Below, one piece after another: positions 7,633 through 17,145 of a DNA stretch of 64,000 nt. Under the pieces are notes generated by a model. The model was not told the DNA's origin and did not search any database. It saw nothing but the letters and a program-made list of their open reading frames with translations. Source of the DNA: CAWBXL01 sp963837365 (GTDB lineage: Bacteria; Acidobacteriota; Terriglobia; Terriglobales; Acidobacteriaceae); assembly GCA_963837365.1 (NCBI GenBank), contig CAWIMW010000012.1:62001-126000 (forward strand). The letters are read 5' to 3'. Every line of letters begins with the position of its first letter. The stretch's first letter is position 1. The translations under genes and the position numbers were made by a program.

Positions 7633-8946
7633 GTGTTCAATTGGCTGGAAAAAATCTTTGGCATTCAAAAGGCGGGCAGCACAGTCCGCCGTGAGTTCGT
7701 CGCTGGACTCACCACCTTTGTCACCATGTCTTACATCGTGGCGGTAAATCCAGCAATTCTGAAGTCCGCAGGGATTCCAGTCGGTCCCTCCATGGTAGCC
7801 ACGATCCTCACCACAATTTTCGGCACGCTAATTATGGGTCTTTATGCCAACCGCCCATTCGCTATCGCGCCCTACATGGGAGAAAACGCCTTCATTGCCT
7901 TCACGGTCGTGCTGTCGCTGGGATATTCCTGGCACGCAGCCTTAGCGGCGGTATTTTTGGCGGGGGTGGTGTTCCTCTTGCTGACTGTGCTTCGGCTTCG
8001 CCAGTGGCTGGTGGATGCCATCCCCAATGGCCTTCGCCACAGCTTTGCGGTGGGGATTGGTTTGTTCCTGACATTTGTAGGGTTGAATGAAACTGGAATT
8101 GTCCGTCCCGCTTCTGGAGGGGCACCGTTACAACCCGGCCACCTAACCTCGGGGCCAGTGCTATTGGCGATTGGAGGATTTCTGCTGATGGCGATCCTCA
8201 TGATTCGCCGCTTCCCTGCCGCCATCCTGATCGGAATTCTCGTTACCACCGTGGTCGCATTTGTCACCGGAATTGCAGCTCACCCTTCGAAATGGATGAG
8301 CCTTCCCCCCAGTCTCGACCCTATTGCCTTCAACCTCGATTTTTCTCAGGCGCTGAGCTGGAAGTTTTTCCCGATCGTATTGACTATCTTCGTCATGGCA
8401 TTCGTGGACACAATGGGAACATTAATCGGCGTTTCTGCGCGAGCGGGGTTCCTGGACAAACATGGCAACCTGCCGGAAATTGAACGTCCCATGCTGGCCG
8501 ATGCACTTTCTACCATCTTTGCTTCGTTGTCCGGCACTTCCACCGCAGGAGCGTTTATCGAGTCCGCAACGGGAGTCGAGGCAGGGGGGAGAACCGGATT
8601 GACATCGGTTGTAGTAGCCGTTTGCTTCGCTGGAACCTTGTTATTTTCGCCCTTGATTGCAGCCATTCCGGCCCAGGCATACGGCCCGGCCCTGATCGTT
8701 GTTGGCCTCCTCATGCTGGCGCCAATCACCAAGATACGGTTCGACGACTATACCGAATTGGTTCCGGCCTTCGCTGTGGTAGCGTTAATGAGTTTCACCT
8801 ATAACATTGGGATCGGGATCACCGCCGGATTTGTCCTGTATCCTCTATGTAAAGCAGCCGGCGGACGCTGGGCCGAGGTCAAGCCCGGTCTATGGCTGCT
8901 GGCGGGTTTGTCGCTTTTGTTCTTTGTCTTTTATCCTTATGCATGA
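7633..8946 (+). CDS. NCS2/AzgA-type purine (adenine/guanine/hypoxanthine) permease
   Basis: A polytopic membrane protein with about 12-14 hydrophobic segments. It carries the AzgA-type landmarks VRREFVAGLTTFVTMSYI near the start and PYMGENAFIAFTVV in the pore region, and the C-terminal FDDYTELVPAF. Family knowledge: proton symport of purine bases. GTG 7633 (VFNWLEKIFGIQ) matches where family members begin; the frame stays open to 7549, but that leaves only 28 bases to the divergent kinase start. Its stop overlaps another possible ATG (8943), and the next gene follows closely. The exact base specificity cannot be told from the sequence. Confidence 0.9.
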   Translation: MFNWLEKIFGIQKAGSTVRREFVAGLTTFVTMSYIVAVNPAILKSAGIPVGPSMVATILTTIFGTLIMGLYANRPFAIAPYMGENAFIAFTVVLSLGYSWHAALAAVFLAGVVFLLLTVLRLRQWLVDAIPNGLRHSFAVGIGLFLTFVGLNETGIVRPASGGAPLQPGHLTSGPVLLAIGGFLLMAILMIRRFPAAILIGILVTTVVAFVTGIAAHPSKWMSLPPSLDPIAFNLDFSQALSWKFFPIVLTIFVMAFVDTMGTLIGVSARAGFLDKHGNLPEIERPMLADALSTIFASLSGTSTAGAFIESATGVEAGGRTGLTSVVVAVCFAGTLLFSPLIAAIPAQAYGPALIVVGLLMLAPITKIRFDDYTELVPAFAVVALMSFTYNIGIGITAGFVLYPLCKAAGGRWAEVKPGLWLLAGLSLLFFVFYPYA

Positions 8947-9011
8947 TCAGGTTTGCAGCATCTAAGAAAACAAAGCTTTTGCGCGTTTGCGCCCAGACAA
9001 CTCAACTACCG

Positions 9012-9602
9012 ATGACGACACAAACAAGCGGTATTCCTTCTGCACGCAATTGGCTGATCATGCTGGTTCTGCTGGCAACATTCTTTGTGATCTCGCCCAG
9101 CCCTCTCTCCGCCGCCGAAGCCCCCAGAATTCAGGTTTTTGGCGGCTATACCCGCTTACAGTTCGACAGCAAAGCGCTGGGCTTCACCAGCAACACCGGC
9201 CTTAACGGGGGTACTGCTTCAGCCGCGTTCAACCTTTCACCCTACTTTGGCGCGGTGGGTGAATTTAGCATCGAATCCGGCCCCAACATAAGGTCGCGGG
9301 ACTGGCTGCTTGGTCCACAGGTAATGTACAGCAAATGGAAAATTCTATTTTTTGGCCATGCACTTTTCGGAAAAGCAGAGACTCGTGTAACCACTTCGGT
9401 AGTTGCCGAAGAGAACGCCAAAGCAAGTGTATTCGGTGGTGGGTTTGACGTCCCCATCGCCAACCGCTTTTCAGTGCGCGTGATTCAGGTTGACTACCTC
9501 AGGACACACCAATTTAATGTGGACCAAAACGATGTGAAATTTTCCACCGGCGTGGTATTTCACCTCGGGAATCTTAGCACCAGGCCGAAACATAAGTTGT
9601 AA
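9012..9602 (+). CDS. Outer-membrane beta-barrel protein
   Basis: From ATG 9012 the 196-residue product opens with a signal peptide (ARNWLIMLVLLATFFVISPSPLSAAE). It continues with alternating amphipathic strands such as RIQVFGGYTRLQF, SPYFGAVGEFSIESG and NRFSVRVIQVDYLRT, and ends in a strand (FSTGVVFHLG). This is the pattern of small 8-stranded OmpA/OmpW-like barrels common in Acidobacteriota. An ATG at 8943 overlapping the permease stop is possible but would bury the signal peptide. No substrate can be inferred; the link to the permease is positional only. Confidence 0.75.
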   Translation: MTTQTSGIPSARNWLIMLVLLATFFVISPSPLSAAEAPRIQVFGGYTRLQFDSKALGFTSNTGLNGGTASAAFNLSPYFGAVGEFSIESGPNIRSRDWLLGPQVMYSKWKILFFGHALFGKAETRVTTSVVAEENAKASVFGGGFDVPIANRFSVRVIQVDYLRTHQFNVDQNDVKFSTGVVFHLGNLSTRPKHKL

Positions 9603-9648
9603 ACATGTTCTGACTCTAAAAACGAATCTGATGGATGAGGTCTTGAGA

Positions 9649-10779
9649 ATGTCCAAGATAGGTCCGGGGTTGGCCGCAATTGCTTTGCTACTAGCGATAT
9701 CGGTGGCGTGCGGCGGTGGAAGCAGTAATTCTGGAGGCGGAGGAGGCAACAATCCTCTCACGACCGCGTACGTGTCACTGCCTTCATCCGATCACATGGC
9801 TGTGTATCGCGTGGATAGTTCGAACCACTTCACCAGCATCATCGGCTCCCCTTTTACCGCGGGCACCACACCCACGTCCGTGTTGGTCCACCCCAGCAAC
9901 AAATTCATTTATGTCTTGAATCAGGGATCCAGCAACGTCTCCCTGTTCACGCCTGACAACCGTACGGGGGTTCTGACCGAAGTCATGCCCAGGACCTCGA
10001 CCGAGATTAGTCCGGTTTCCATGCTCATGAACAAAGCCGGAAGCCTGATTTTTGTGCTGAACCAGGCAGCCCACGATATTTCCGTCTACTCGGTAAATTC
10101 GTCTTCCGGCGCGCTGACAGAAGTTAGCGGTTCGCCTTTTACAACCACGTCCCACCCCGCCGCATTTGCCCTTTCACAAGCTGAGAATTTTCTTTATGTG
10201 GCAAACGTGAATTTGAATTCCGTGTCGGCGTTTTCCGTTGCAGCCGACGGAAGCTTGCAGGCAGTTGTCGGATCGCCTTTCCCAGTGGCCGGGACGGGAC
10301 CTTCGGCACTGGCCGCGGGCGCATCGGACCACTTCCTATACGTGGTCAATCAGCTGAGTTCTAACATTTCCATCATGACCATCGACGGCACGACCGGGGC
10401 CCTGAGCGAGATTGTTGGCTCGCCGTTTACAATTTCGGGCGGCACGTCAGGCACAACCACAGGTACAACGCCAAATTTTGTGCTGCTGGACTCAACCGGT
10501 AGCTTTCTATACGTAACCTGCTCGGGAACTAACAATCTGTTCGGATTTTCCGTCGATGCCAACCTTGGCAAGCTTAACGCTCTGACTAATTCCCCGTACA
10601 CCGCAGGCACAGGACCTGCGTCCGCTGTAATGAGTGCGAGTGGTACTACGTTGTTCGTGGTGAACCCGGGCAGTAAGGACATTTCCCACTTCACAATTAA
10701 TAGCGATGGCACTCTGACCTCGGTCACCGAAACCCTGCCCACCCCCACCGGAGCTTCTTCGCTGGCCTTTGCCCATTAG
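9649..10779 (+). CDS. Beta-propeller (YVTN/lactonase-like) lipoprotein
   Basis: The best start is ATG 9649 (GAGG nine bases upstream). The N-terminus is a lipoprotein signal with lipobox ISVAC followed by GGGSSNSGGGGG. The remaining approximately 345 residues are repeated blades of the type FIYVLNQGSSNVSLF, FLYVANVNLNSVSAF and FLYVVNQLSSNISIM, each with an SP-F-TAGTxP-like turn. This is a seven-bladed YVTN/6-phosphogluconolactonase-like propeller. Family knowledge: many such exported Acidobacteriota propellers have no known catalytic role. Gene order next to a Gfo/Idh/MocA oxidoreductase (8 bases downstream) suggests co-transcription. Enzymatic lactonase activity is not supported by visible residues. 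Confidence 0.85.
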   Translation: MSKIGPGLAAIALLLAISVACGGGSSNSGGGGGNNPLTTAYVSLPSSDHMAVYRVDSSNHFTSIIGSPFTAGTTPTSVLVHPSNKFIYVLNQGSSNVSLFTPDNRTGVLTEVMPRTSTEISPVSMLMNKAGSLIFVLNQAAHDISVYSVNSSSGALTEVSGSPFTTTSHPAAFALSQAENFLYVANVNLNSVSAFSVAADGSLQAVVGSPFPVAGTGPSALAAGASDHFLYVVNQLSSNISIMTIDGTTGALSEIVGSPFTISGGTSGTTTGTTPNFVLLDSTGSFLYVTCSGTNNLFGFSVDANLGKLNALTNSPYTAGTGPASAVMSASGTTLFVVNPGSKDISHFTINSDGTLTSVTETLPTPTGASSLAFAH

Positions 10780-10786
10780 GAGAACG

Positions 10787-11791
10787 ATGGTCCGCTTCGG
10801 CATTGTTGGCTTTGGACTGCACGCGGAAAAACGGATGATGACCGCATTCTCCCTGGCCAAGAACTGTACGGCTACCGCGCTGTCACGCCGCACCATGGAG
10901 AAAGCGCGAGAGTCATCGAAAAAATGGAACATCCCGCTGGCGTTCGATTCGGCCGCAGCCCTGGCCCGTTCTCCGGAGGTCGATGCGGTCTTTGTCACAA
11001 CTCCGAACAACTGCCACTTGGTGGATGTGTTAGCGGCGGTCGCGGCGGGCAAACCAGTCCTTTGCGAGAAACCACTGGCGATGAATGCCGCCGAGTGCCG
11101 GCAAATGGTGGAGGCTGCCCGCAAGGCGAATGTGCCATTCGGTGTAGCTCATGTATTCCGATTCGAAGACAGTGTGGAGAAAATACGCAAAAGAGTGGCT
11201 TCCGGACAAATCGGGACACCAATCTTTGCGCGTTCGGAGTTTTCCTTTCCCGGTGGCCCAGACCACCCGCGCACCTGGCTCTATGACATGGATGTCGCTG
11301 GCGGCGGACCGATTGCCGACATCGGAGTCCACTGCATTGACACTCTTCGTTACATACTTCAGGATGATGTAAAGAGAGTCAGTGCCAGCGGGATTCATGA
11401 CAAACTCTCCGGACGCATGGAAGCCGCCGCCGCGCTTACGCTCGAATTCTCCAAGGGCACGCTGGGGTCTTGTTTGGTTTCTTATCGAACGGCATACCGT
11501 ACTCCGCTGGAGATCGTTGGGACCGACGGTGTTCTGATTGCCGACCATGGCCTCAATGTTGAGCAGCCTATCGAGATTCAATTACGTCGCGGTCAAACAG
11601 TAGTGGAGTCTGAAACCGTATCCAACAATTCTGCTTACGCGATCATGATGGATTCTTTTTCAGACGCATTGGAAGGAAAAGGGAAATTCCCTGTTCCCGG
11701 GGACGAAGGCTGGCAGAACCAGGAAATACTGGATGCGTCTTACCGCAGCATGAAAAGCGGCAAAACAGAAAGTGTCCCGAAAGTGTCATGA
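10787..11791 (+). CDS. Gfo/Idh/MocA-family NAD(P)-dependent oxidoreductase
   Basis: The start is ATG 10787, right after AGGAGA. The N-terminal Rossmann fold begins VRFGIVGFGLHAEKRMM. The family signature GKPVLCEKPLAMNAAEC contains the conserved EKP, and the C-terminal sheet domain includes GGGPIADIGVHCIDTLRYIL with the catalytic-region D-x-G-x-H. At 334 residues it is of normal length. Family members oxidise or reduce sugars, inositols or pseudoglycosides with NAD(P); the substrate cannot be predicted here. The stop overlaps the methyltransferase start by four bases (ATGA). Confidence 0.92.
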   Translation: MVRFGIVGFGLHAEKRMMTAFSLAKNCTATALSRRTMEKARESSKKWNIPLAFDSAAALARSPEVDAVFVTTPNNCHLVDVLAAVAAGKPVLCEKPLAMNAAECRQMVEAARKANVPFGVAHVFRFEDSVEKIRKRVASGQIGTPIFARSEFSFPGGPDHPRTWLYDMDVAGGGPIADIGVHCIDTLRYILQDDVKRVSASGIHDKLSGRMEAAAALTLEFSKGTLGSCLVSYRTAYRTPLEIVGTDGVLIADHGLNVEQPIEIQLRRGQTVVESETVSNNSAYAIMMDSFSDALEGKGKFPVPGDEGWQNQEILDASYRSMKSGKTESVPKVS

Positions 11792-12426
11792 CGAACGTAA
11801 ATTTGTGGGACACGCCGGAACACGCGCTCGATTATGTTCAGCACCGCGAGAATTCACTTCCTCACCGTGCGGAAGGAGAATCTGTTCTGTTCGAACAACT
11901 GCCGCCTTCAGCCTCCCGCATTCTTGATCTAGGAACCGGTGCGGGGCGCCTTCTTGCCATGGCCAAGGAACGTTGGCCGGGGGCAAAGGCTGTGGGTATT
12001 GATTTCTCGCCAACCATGCTCGAACTGGTACAGGCACGATTTGCGAACGATCCTTCGGTCACCATTGTGGAACATAACCTCGACGGCCCGCTGCCCGATC
12101 TAGGTGTCTTCGACGTTGTATTGTCCAGCTTCGCGATTCACCATGTCGTACATGAGCGCAAGCGCGCGCTCTATTCGGAAATCTACGGTCTGCTGGCGCC
12201 GGGAGGCGTCTTCTGTAACCTGGAACACGTCGCCTCGCCCACGCCGGAATTGCATGCGGGGTTTCTGCACTGTCTCGATATCACCGCAGAAACTGAAGAT
12301 CCTTCAAACAAGCTTCTGGATATGGAAACTCAGCTACGCTGGCTACGGGAAATCGGATTTACGGATGTAGATTGCTTGTGGAAGTGGCGGGAGCTTGCGC
12401 TGCTATCGGGACGGCGGGAAACGTAA
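11788..12426 (+). CDS. SAM-dependent class I methyltransferase
   Basis: Motif I is RILDLGTGAGRLLAMA, followed by the acidic ribose-binding strand AVGIDFS and the motif IV-like FDVVLSSFAIHHV. This gives a standard Rossmann methyltransferase of 212 residues. It is coupled to the upstream oxidoreductase by a 4-base overlap. The 3' end overlaps the convergent secreted-protein gene by 68 bases, so both transcripts run into each other. The methyl acceptor is unknown; a small molecule is more likely than a macromolecule for this subgroup, by inference. Confidence 0.88.
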   Translation: MTNVNLWDTPEHALDYVQHRENSLPHRAEGESVLFEQLPPSASRILDLGTGAGRLLAMAKERWPGAKAVGIDFSPTMLELVQARFANDPSVTIVEHNLDGPLPDLGVFDVVLSSFAIHHVVHERKRALYSEIYGLLAPGGVFCNLEHVASPTPELHAGFLHCLDITAETEDPSNKLLDMETQLRWLREIGFTDVDCLWKWRELALLSGRRET

Positions 12427-13171
12427 CTGGAGTTGTAGCTTCAGGAGCAGCCGCAGGTTCTGTCGCCGCAGGCGGATCAGCAGGAACACCCTTTGCTTCC
12501 ACAATCGCCCAGTGCCACTCCTGGTCCGGCCCTGGCTCAGTCGTCAATTCGGCGGTAAATACAGTCGTGGTCCGCGGGGCAGCACTCCCGCGCAGGTGAT
12601 AAATTACCGTCTGGTCGGGACGTTTTTCTGTGGTCTCAACAACCGTTTCAGCCGCAGGTTTCACCATGAACGGACCATAAGAGGTAGGACGTGGCCTCCG
12701 TAAGGTGGTTAAACCCACAATCAATTCCTTGATGTTCCAATCCGAACCATTGTAAACAGAAATTTGCAGGATATTGTCCTGGATCTCCGCCGGCCCATCG
12801 AGCTTTGCAATCTCAGCGCCCGGTACTTTGCGCGGCATGAACGGATCAGTCAGTAAAGAAGTCGTCTTCGCATTGAACGAAAGATTACAGCTTACGTCAG
12901 GCGCGGAGACTTTGAAGTCCTTGCCCTCGCCATCAATCGAAAATAGCAGACTGGTGCTACTGAATCTCTTCCTTTGCAGTTCATTCATCAACTGATCGAG
13001 GTTTTCGTTGTCAATGACTCTGCGTTCGGGTACCTGCTTGTCCTTCTCTTCTTTTTCCCGTCGCAGAGTGCGCGCGATATCTCCCAGCGGAACGTTGTTT
13101 TCATCCGCAGCCAGACACACAGGGACCACCAGAAGCAAAAGGACAATCAAAATGAAACAGCGTCGCAGCAT
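12359..13171 (-). CDS. Secreted hypothetical protein
   Basis: A 270-residue product with a clear signal peptide (RRCFILIVLLLLVVPVCLAAD). A charged linker (RTLRREKEEKDKQVPERR) and a middle beta-rich part (VSAPDVSCNLSFNAKTTSLL, VYNGSDWNIKELIVGLTTL) resemble proteins carrying a FxLxA-type binding domain. The tail is low-complexity, rich in Ala/Pro/Thr. I do not recognise a named family. Its 3' end overlaps the convergent methyltransferase gene. It is probably periplasmic, but the role is unknown. Confidence 0.7.
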   Translation of the reverse strand: MLRRCFILIVLLLLVVPVCLAADENNVPLGDIARTLRREKEEKDKQVPERRVIDNENLDQLMNELQRKRFSSTSLLFSIDGEGKDFKVSAPDVSCNLSFNAKTTSLLTDPFMPRKVPGAEIAKLDGPAEIQDNILQISVYNGSDWNIKELIVGLTTLRRPRPTSYGPFMVKPAAETVVETTEKRPDQTVIYHLRGSAAPRTTTVFTAELTTEPGPDQEWHWAIVEAKGVPADPPAATEPAAAPEATTPVTFPAVPIAAQAPATSTSNLHP

Positions 13172-13859
13172 CGAAAGGAAACCCTTAACCGTTCAAATCA
13201 AACTATCGCGATCAATCTATATTGACCCGCTCCAGGCATGGCGCGGGTAAACCAAAGTAATCCAGGCATTCAATTGTTTACGGGCGCAAGTTCGTCCCAA
13301 AGGAAAATTCTAACGACAGCCGGATGGAATCTGACGCAAATGCAGCAAACCGAAGTCGTAGACCTACAGGAAAAGGAAAAACAGGAAGCGAAAAGGATTG
13401 GGCGTGCGGCCTCGAAGCGGCACGCAACGGGGCGCCGCACGCCCATCCTCCAGTACTGGTTTACAGCAAGCCAGAGGTGCGAAAACGCGAAACTGGGTCA
13501 GCCACCGGCATTGGTTCCCGCTTGAAAATCCAACGGGCTACCGCGAAGCCCAACGCCGCATAGCAAAGATGCATGAACTTCATAGCCAACCCCTCATCCA
13601 CTTAGATGCCTACCAGCACCAGGGGAGTGAGCTTTGTCGCCGCATGCTCAAAGTAGCAATCGCAACACGGAAGGTCAATGAACCAAAAGTGCCATGCAAT
13701 GCCCTTGAGTAACAGGTGACTCTCTCAGAAGTAACGTCGGCAGGGGGTTACTGGAACTTGAGGTGGTTTTATCACTCTGAGTTACCGGCGGAAAAGAGCA
13801 GGAGAGCCCCATGGGGAGGGCACGCCTTAACCGTTCCCTCCCCATGGAAATTGCAGATC
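13172..13859. other. Long intergenic region, no convincing gene
   Basis: Nearly 690 bases lie between the secreted protein and the znu locus. Plus-strand frames at 13238-13525, 13324-13563 and 13398-13712 are open but overlap one another, lack ribosome sites and have no recognisable protein. The last (ending near MLKVAIATRKVNEP) could be a decayed gene tail. The region holds an 11-base perfect inverted repeat (arms 13400-13410 and 13434-13444) and the hairpin at 13809-13847. Confidence 0.6.
13809..13847 (-). terminator. Hairpin downstream of znuB
   Basis: A perfect 12-base inverted repeat (CCATGGGGAGGG, arms 13809-13820 and 13836-13847, 15-base loop) starts 13 bases past the znuB stop on the minus strand. 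There is no long T run, only a short CTCTTTT after it, so it may be a terminator or an mRNA-stabilising stem. Confidence 0.45.
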
Positions 13860-14746
13860 TCAGTGACGGGTGGCCATCGATTCCTTGGGGTTGTGAACCG
13901 ACGCGGCCCCTTCCAGCGCGTGGGGTTTCCCACCATGGAAAAAGATCAGGTGAACAAGGAACATGACCACCAGAACCCCGCCAAACGTGCACACAATGGT
14001 CGCCCCCGTAGGCAGATCAAGTAAAACTGAGAAATATACTCCCAACGCAGAAACCAACGTGCCCATGGTCCAGCCGATCGCCAGCCGACGGCCCACTTTG
14101 TCCGCAAAGAGCATGGCGCCGACCGAGGGCACGATCAGATAGCAAAACACTAACAACACTCCGGCGATGGCAACCGAGGAAGTCACCACGAAACCGAAGG
14201 ACGCATAAAACAGAAAATCCCAGAAGCGGACGCTCAGTCCTTTGGCTTCGGCAGCTGCGGGATCGGTCGAGATCAAAAGGAACTTGTGGCGGAAGACGTA
14301 ATGGAAAATGCCAACCGCTCCATAAAGAATGGCCGTCTTGATCACTTCATGGCGATTTACCGCCAAAATGTTCCCCACCAGCATGTCCTTAAGGTGCTCG
14401 GTCTCGCCGGTGGCCTTGCTCATGGCCAGAATGGCAGCAGCCGAAGCGACCGCATAGGCGATGCCGATGAACGCTTCCTGGGGATATTCCGCGCCGGGTG
14501 CGGGCAAAGGCGAAGATCGCCGCGCCAATGAAGGTAAAAGTCAGGCTAAGCCAGTAAGCCCCCTGGCCATGGGGGTCCATGCCAACTAGAATGGCAATGG
14601 TCGCGCCCAGCGCAGCAATCTGCGCCAGTGCCAGATCCACAAAAATAACCCCGCGTTCGACCACGTGGACGCCAAGGTAGGCGTGGATTCCAGTCAGAAT
14701 CAGACTGGCCACAAACGGCCAGATCAAAAAAGGGGAGAATCTCCAT
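13860..14746 (-). pseudogene. znuB: Zinc/manganese ABC transporter permease, two frameshifts
   Basis: The permease family (ABC-3) is clear, but the gene is broken into frames. The start MEILPF (ATG 14746) is separated from IWPFVASLILTGIHAYLG by one extra A:T pair in the A6 run 14726-14731. A second one-base insertion near 14489-14492 separates FIGAAIFAFARTR from EYPQEAFIGIAYAVASAAA. Removing both restores a continuous 294-residue multi-span permease with normal ends. Family role: the membrane channel of a ZnuABC/MntABC importer. Either assembly errors in homopolymers or recent decay explain it. No ATPase gene lies next to it. Confidence 0.8.
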
Positions 14747-14761
14747 GGTTCCTCTTTCGTA

Positions 14762-15690
14762 CTATTGAGTCGCCTGAAATGCCTTGGTCAACAAGTCAAT
14801 ATCGTAATCGAACAGCTTAAAGTAATCCGTGACATCTTTCTCGCCACCTACTGATGGCAAATACTGGACTACCTTTGAACCTGTCTGCTCGGCGATGGAT
14901 CTTGGAGTTTTGAGATCGAAATAAGGCTCGACCAGAATGACCCTGCAATTTTCTCGTTTCATCAAGCCCATCAACTCTATGGTGTGGCTGGGGGTGGGGG
15001 GAATACCGGGCCGCGGCTCCACATATCCGACGACGAGAATCCCAAAATGCTTTCCGAAGTTCGTGAATGAGTTGTGATAAGTGACAACTTTCCGCCCGCG
15101 ATACGGCTTAAGGGCCGCTCCCACTTCTGCTCGGCGGCAGTGAGGCGCTTGTCGAAATCTTGAAAGCGCTCCTGAAAGTACGCAGAGTCTGCCGGATCGG
15201 CCTCACCGAATTTCTCAGCAAACCCTTTAGCAAGTCGCCGCCCATTATCGGGGTCCAGCCAGTAGTGCGGATTGCCCAGCGGATGCACATCCCCCATAGC
15301 GCGGGTGATCGGCCCGGTGGGGATGTCGAGAATTTCGGCAAACTGCGATGCATCCAGATAACCGTTGGCGCCCTGCTGAATCCGAGGATTGCCACTCTGC
15401 GTAATAAGAGGAGGCAGCCAACCAATCTCTAACTGGAGTCCTACCACGATCAGCAAATCGGCGTGCCTCAGTTTCAGCAGAAAGCTGGGCTTGGCCTCGA
15501 CAAAGTGCGGGTCCTGATAGCCGCGCGCAATGGACTCGACTGTCACTTTATCGCCGCCAACTTCCTGCGCAAGTGCCGCCATGTCCGTTGTAGCGGTCAC
15601 GATATTCAGCTTCTTGGCCTCAGCGGCAGAAGGAAACCAGACTGCCGCCAATCCAACCAGCACAAAAGCCACTAGATTGCGAAAACGCAT
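14762..15690 (-). pseudogene. znuA: Metal ABC transporter substrate-binding protein, one frameshift
   Basis: The start ATG 15690 has AGGAGA just upstream. A signal peptide (FRNLVAFVLVGLAAVWFPSAAEA) and a cluster A-I solute-binding fold follow. Metal-ligand regions include GYQDPHFVEAKPSF, GDVHPLGNPHYWLDPDN, YHNSFTNFG and VEPYFD (His, His, His, Asp/Glu). The frame breaks near 15118, where one G is missing between AAEQKWE and AALKPYRG. Adding it gives a full-length protein of about 309 residues. It would capture Zn(II) or Mn(II) in the periplasm for the neighbouring permease. All ligands are retained, which argues for an assembly error or a very recent mutation. Confidence 0.82.
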
Positions 15691-15714
15691 TTTCTCTCCT
15701 TGTAACGCCGATGC

Positions 15715-15789
15715 GTAGCGCCGCCGTCGCGGGGGCGTCTCGCCCGCGCATGCTCCCTGCAAAATTCGCCGCCGAGACGGCGGCGCTAC
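15715..15789. repeat. Palindromic repeat element in the znuA leader
   Basis: Outer arms GTAGCGCCGCCGTC (15715-15728) and its complement (15776-15789) form a perfect 14-base inverted repeat. An inner GC-rich inverted repeat lies at 15729-15750. The 22 bases at 15768-15789 recur exactly at 52826-52847, next to dppB, so this is a dispersed REP-like element. It lies between the znuA start and the porin stop. Confidence 0.75.
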
Positions 15790-17049
15790 CTAAAATGGAT
15801 GCGCTCCATGCGCCCCAAGCGAAAACAACAACTGAAACAATACCTCATTCGCGTCTCTGCCCTCAGCGTAGCTGGTGTGCCGATACTGCCCGCGCACCTG
15901 GCTGAACTCGCTCGGCCAGTACGTCAACACCACGGAACCGCCTTTGTCCGTCAAGTTCGCAAACCGCGCCCGGTCCGACTGGTCGTAGCGCCCACCCAGG
16001 AACCACCGCCGTCCCAACTGGTAGTCGCCTGAAGCGTAAAACCCAAACGACTTCTGCTCTGCCAGTTCTTCATGGCGTTGGCTCCAGATAAACTCGCTGC
16101 GGCCCACAAACGAATGGTAGATGGAGCGCCGCAGAGGCTTCCAGCGAAGCGTGGCATCAATTCCGTAAAGATTTGTCAAAAAATCGCTGCCGAGATCATT
16201 GTGTCCGCGCGCATACGAAAGGCCGATATCAAGATTGGTCGACTCAGAAATGTCCTTATAGGTGCGCAGATGCTCCACCGTACTCACATCGCTGGAACGC
16301 GACGAGTGAAACACCGGACTCACATCATCCCCGGAATCGCCGCGGAAAACCTGCCCCGTAGCTTCCATGAATATCCCTTTCGGCATGGGGATAATGCGCT
16401 GGACCGAGAGCCCCGCATCGTCAATGCCGTCTTCTCCGCCGACCAGATTGGTTGTAACCAGGGGACGATCGATCCACGGCAAAACGTGATTGTGAAGTAT
16501 ATTCGATTTGCCGAAGGCAGAGCGCATCTTCCCGCCTTTGACTACGAAACTGTCAGGCAATGCGGTGAACGTAATGTAGCCCTCCTCCAGATTTACACCT
16601 TCCTCTCCGAAGGAGATGAAGAAATCGCCGCGCGCATAAGGATCAATAATGGCCTGGAACCCGACTTCCGACTCATGCATTTGAAACGAAGGGAATGGCT
16701 GCAAGGAAGCCAGCGGCGGAGCTGAGTTTGCCCCTGCCGAGGCGATGAAGTCTCCAATCACGCTGATATCCGGGTTCAGGGCCTTGCTGGCCGAGCCGCC
16801 GGCGCCGCCATAGCTGGGAGGAGGCGTTGGCGCAGCCGTTACCTGTTGAGCCGACGCGGCTGGGGCCGCCTGGGAACTCTCCAGCATGCGTACCTTCCCT
16901 TCCAGCTGGATAATGCGTTCTTCCATCTCTTTCATCCGCTGTTCCATGACGGCAAGGTCAGGAGAGGATGACGCACTATCGCTTTGTTGGGCCAAACCTG
17001 GAATCCCCGCGAAAACCAGGGCAGCTGCAAGCAGGATTTTCTTGTCCAT
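15790..17049 (-). CDS. Outer-membrane porin of the zinc uptake locus
   Basis: From ATG 17049 (GAGGAG five bases upstream) a signal peptide (KKILLAAALVFAGIPGLAQ) is followed by a short coiled coil (MEQRMKEMEERIIQLEGKVR). A Pro/Gly linker comes next, then about 330 residues of alternating strands with aromatic girdles (GDFFISFGEEGVNLEEGYIT, GFYASGDYQLGRRWFLGGRY), ending in Phe. This is a 16-18-stranded porin layout with a periplasmic coiled coil, as in OprO/OprP-like or zinc-locus porins. Its place beside znuA suggests metal passage across the outer membrane. Specificity is inferred from context only. Confidence 0.78.
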   Translation of the reverse strand: MDKKILLAAALVFAGIPGLAQQSDSASSSPDLAVMEQRMKEMEERIIQLEGKVRMLESSQAAPAASAQQVTAAPTPPPSYGGAGGSASKALNPDISVIGDFIASAGANSAPPLASLQPFPSFQMHESEVGFQAIIDPYARGDFFISFGEEGVNLEEGYITFTALPDSFVVKGGKMRSAFGKSNILHNHVLPWIDRPLVTTNLVGGEDGIDDAGLSVQRIIPMPKGIFMEATGQVFRGDSGDDVSPVFHSSRSSDVSTVEHLRTYKDISESTNLDIGLSYARGHNDLGSDFLTNLYGIDATLRWKPLRRSIYHSFVGRSEFIWSQRHEELAEQKSFGFYASGDYQLGRRWFLGGRYDQSDRARFANLTDKGGSVVLTYWPSEFSQVRGQYRHTSYAEGRDANEVLFQLLFSLGAHGAHPF

Positions 17050-17145
17050 ATGACTCCTCATGATTCCTCTTTGGAGAGCATGTTCAGGCTTAACCCGAAA
17101 GTAAAATGGCGCATGCACGATGGAAAAATCAGCATGCGCAACAGC

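Noticed and set aside
13238..13712. Three overlapping plus-strand frames as genes
   Set aside because: Mutually overlapping, no ribosome site, no family resemblance; left as gene-free spacer or decayed remnant.
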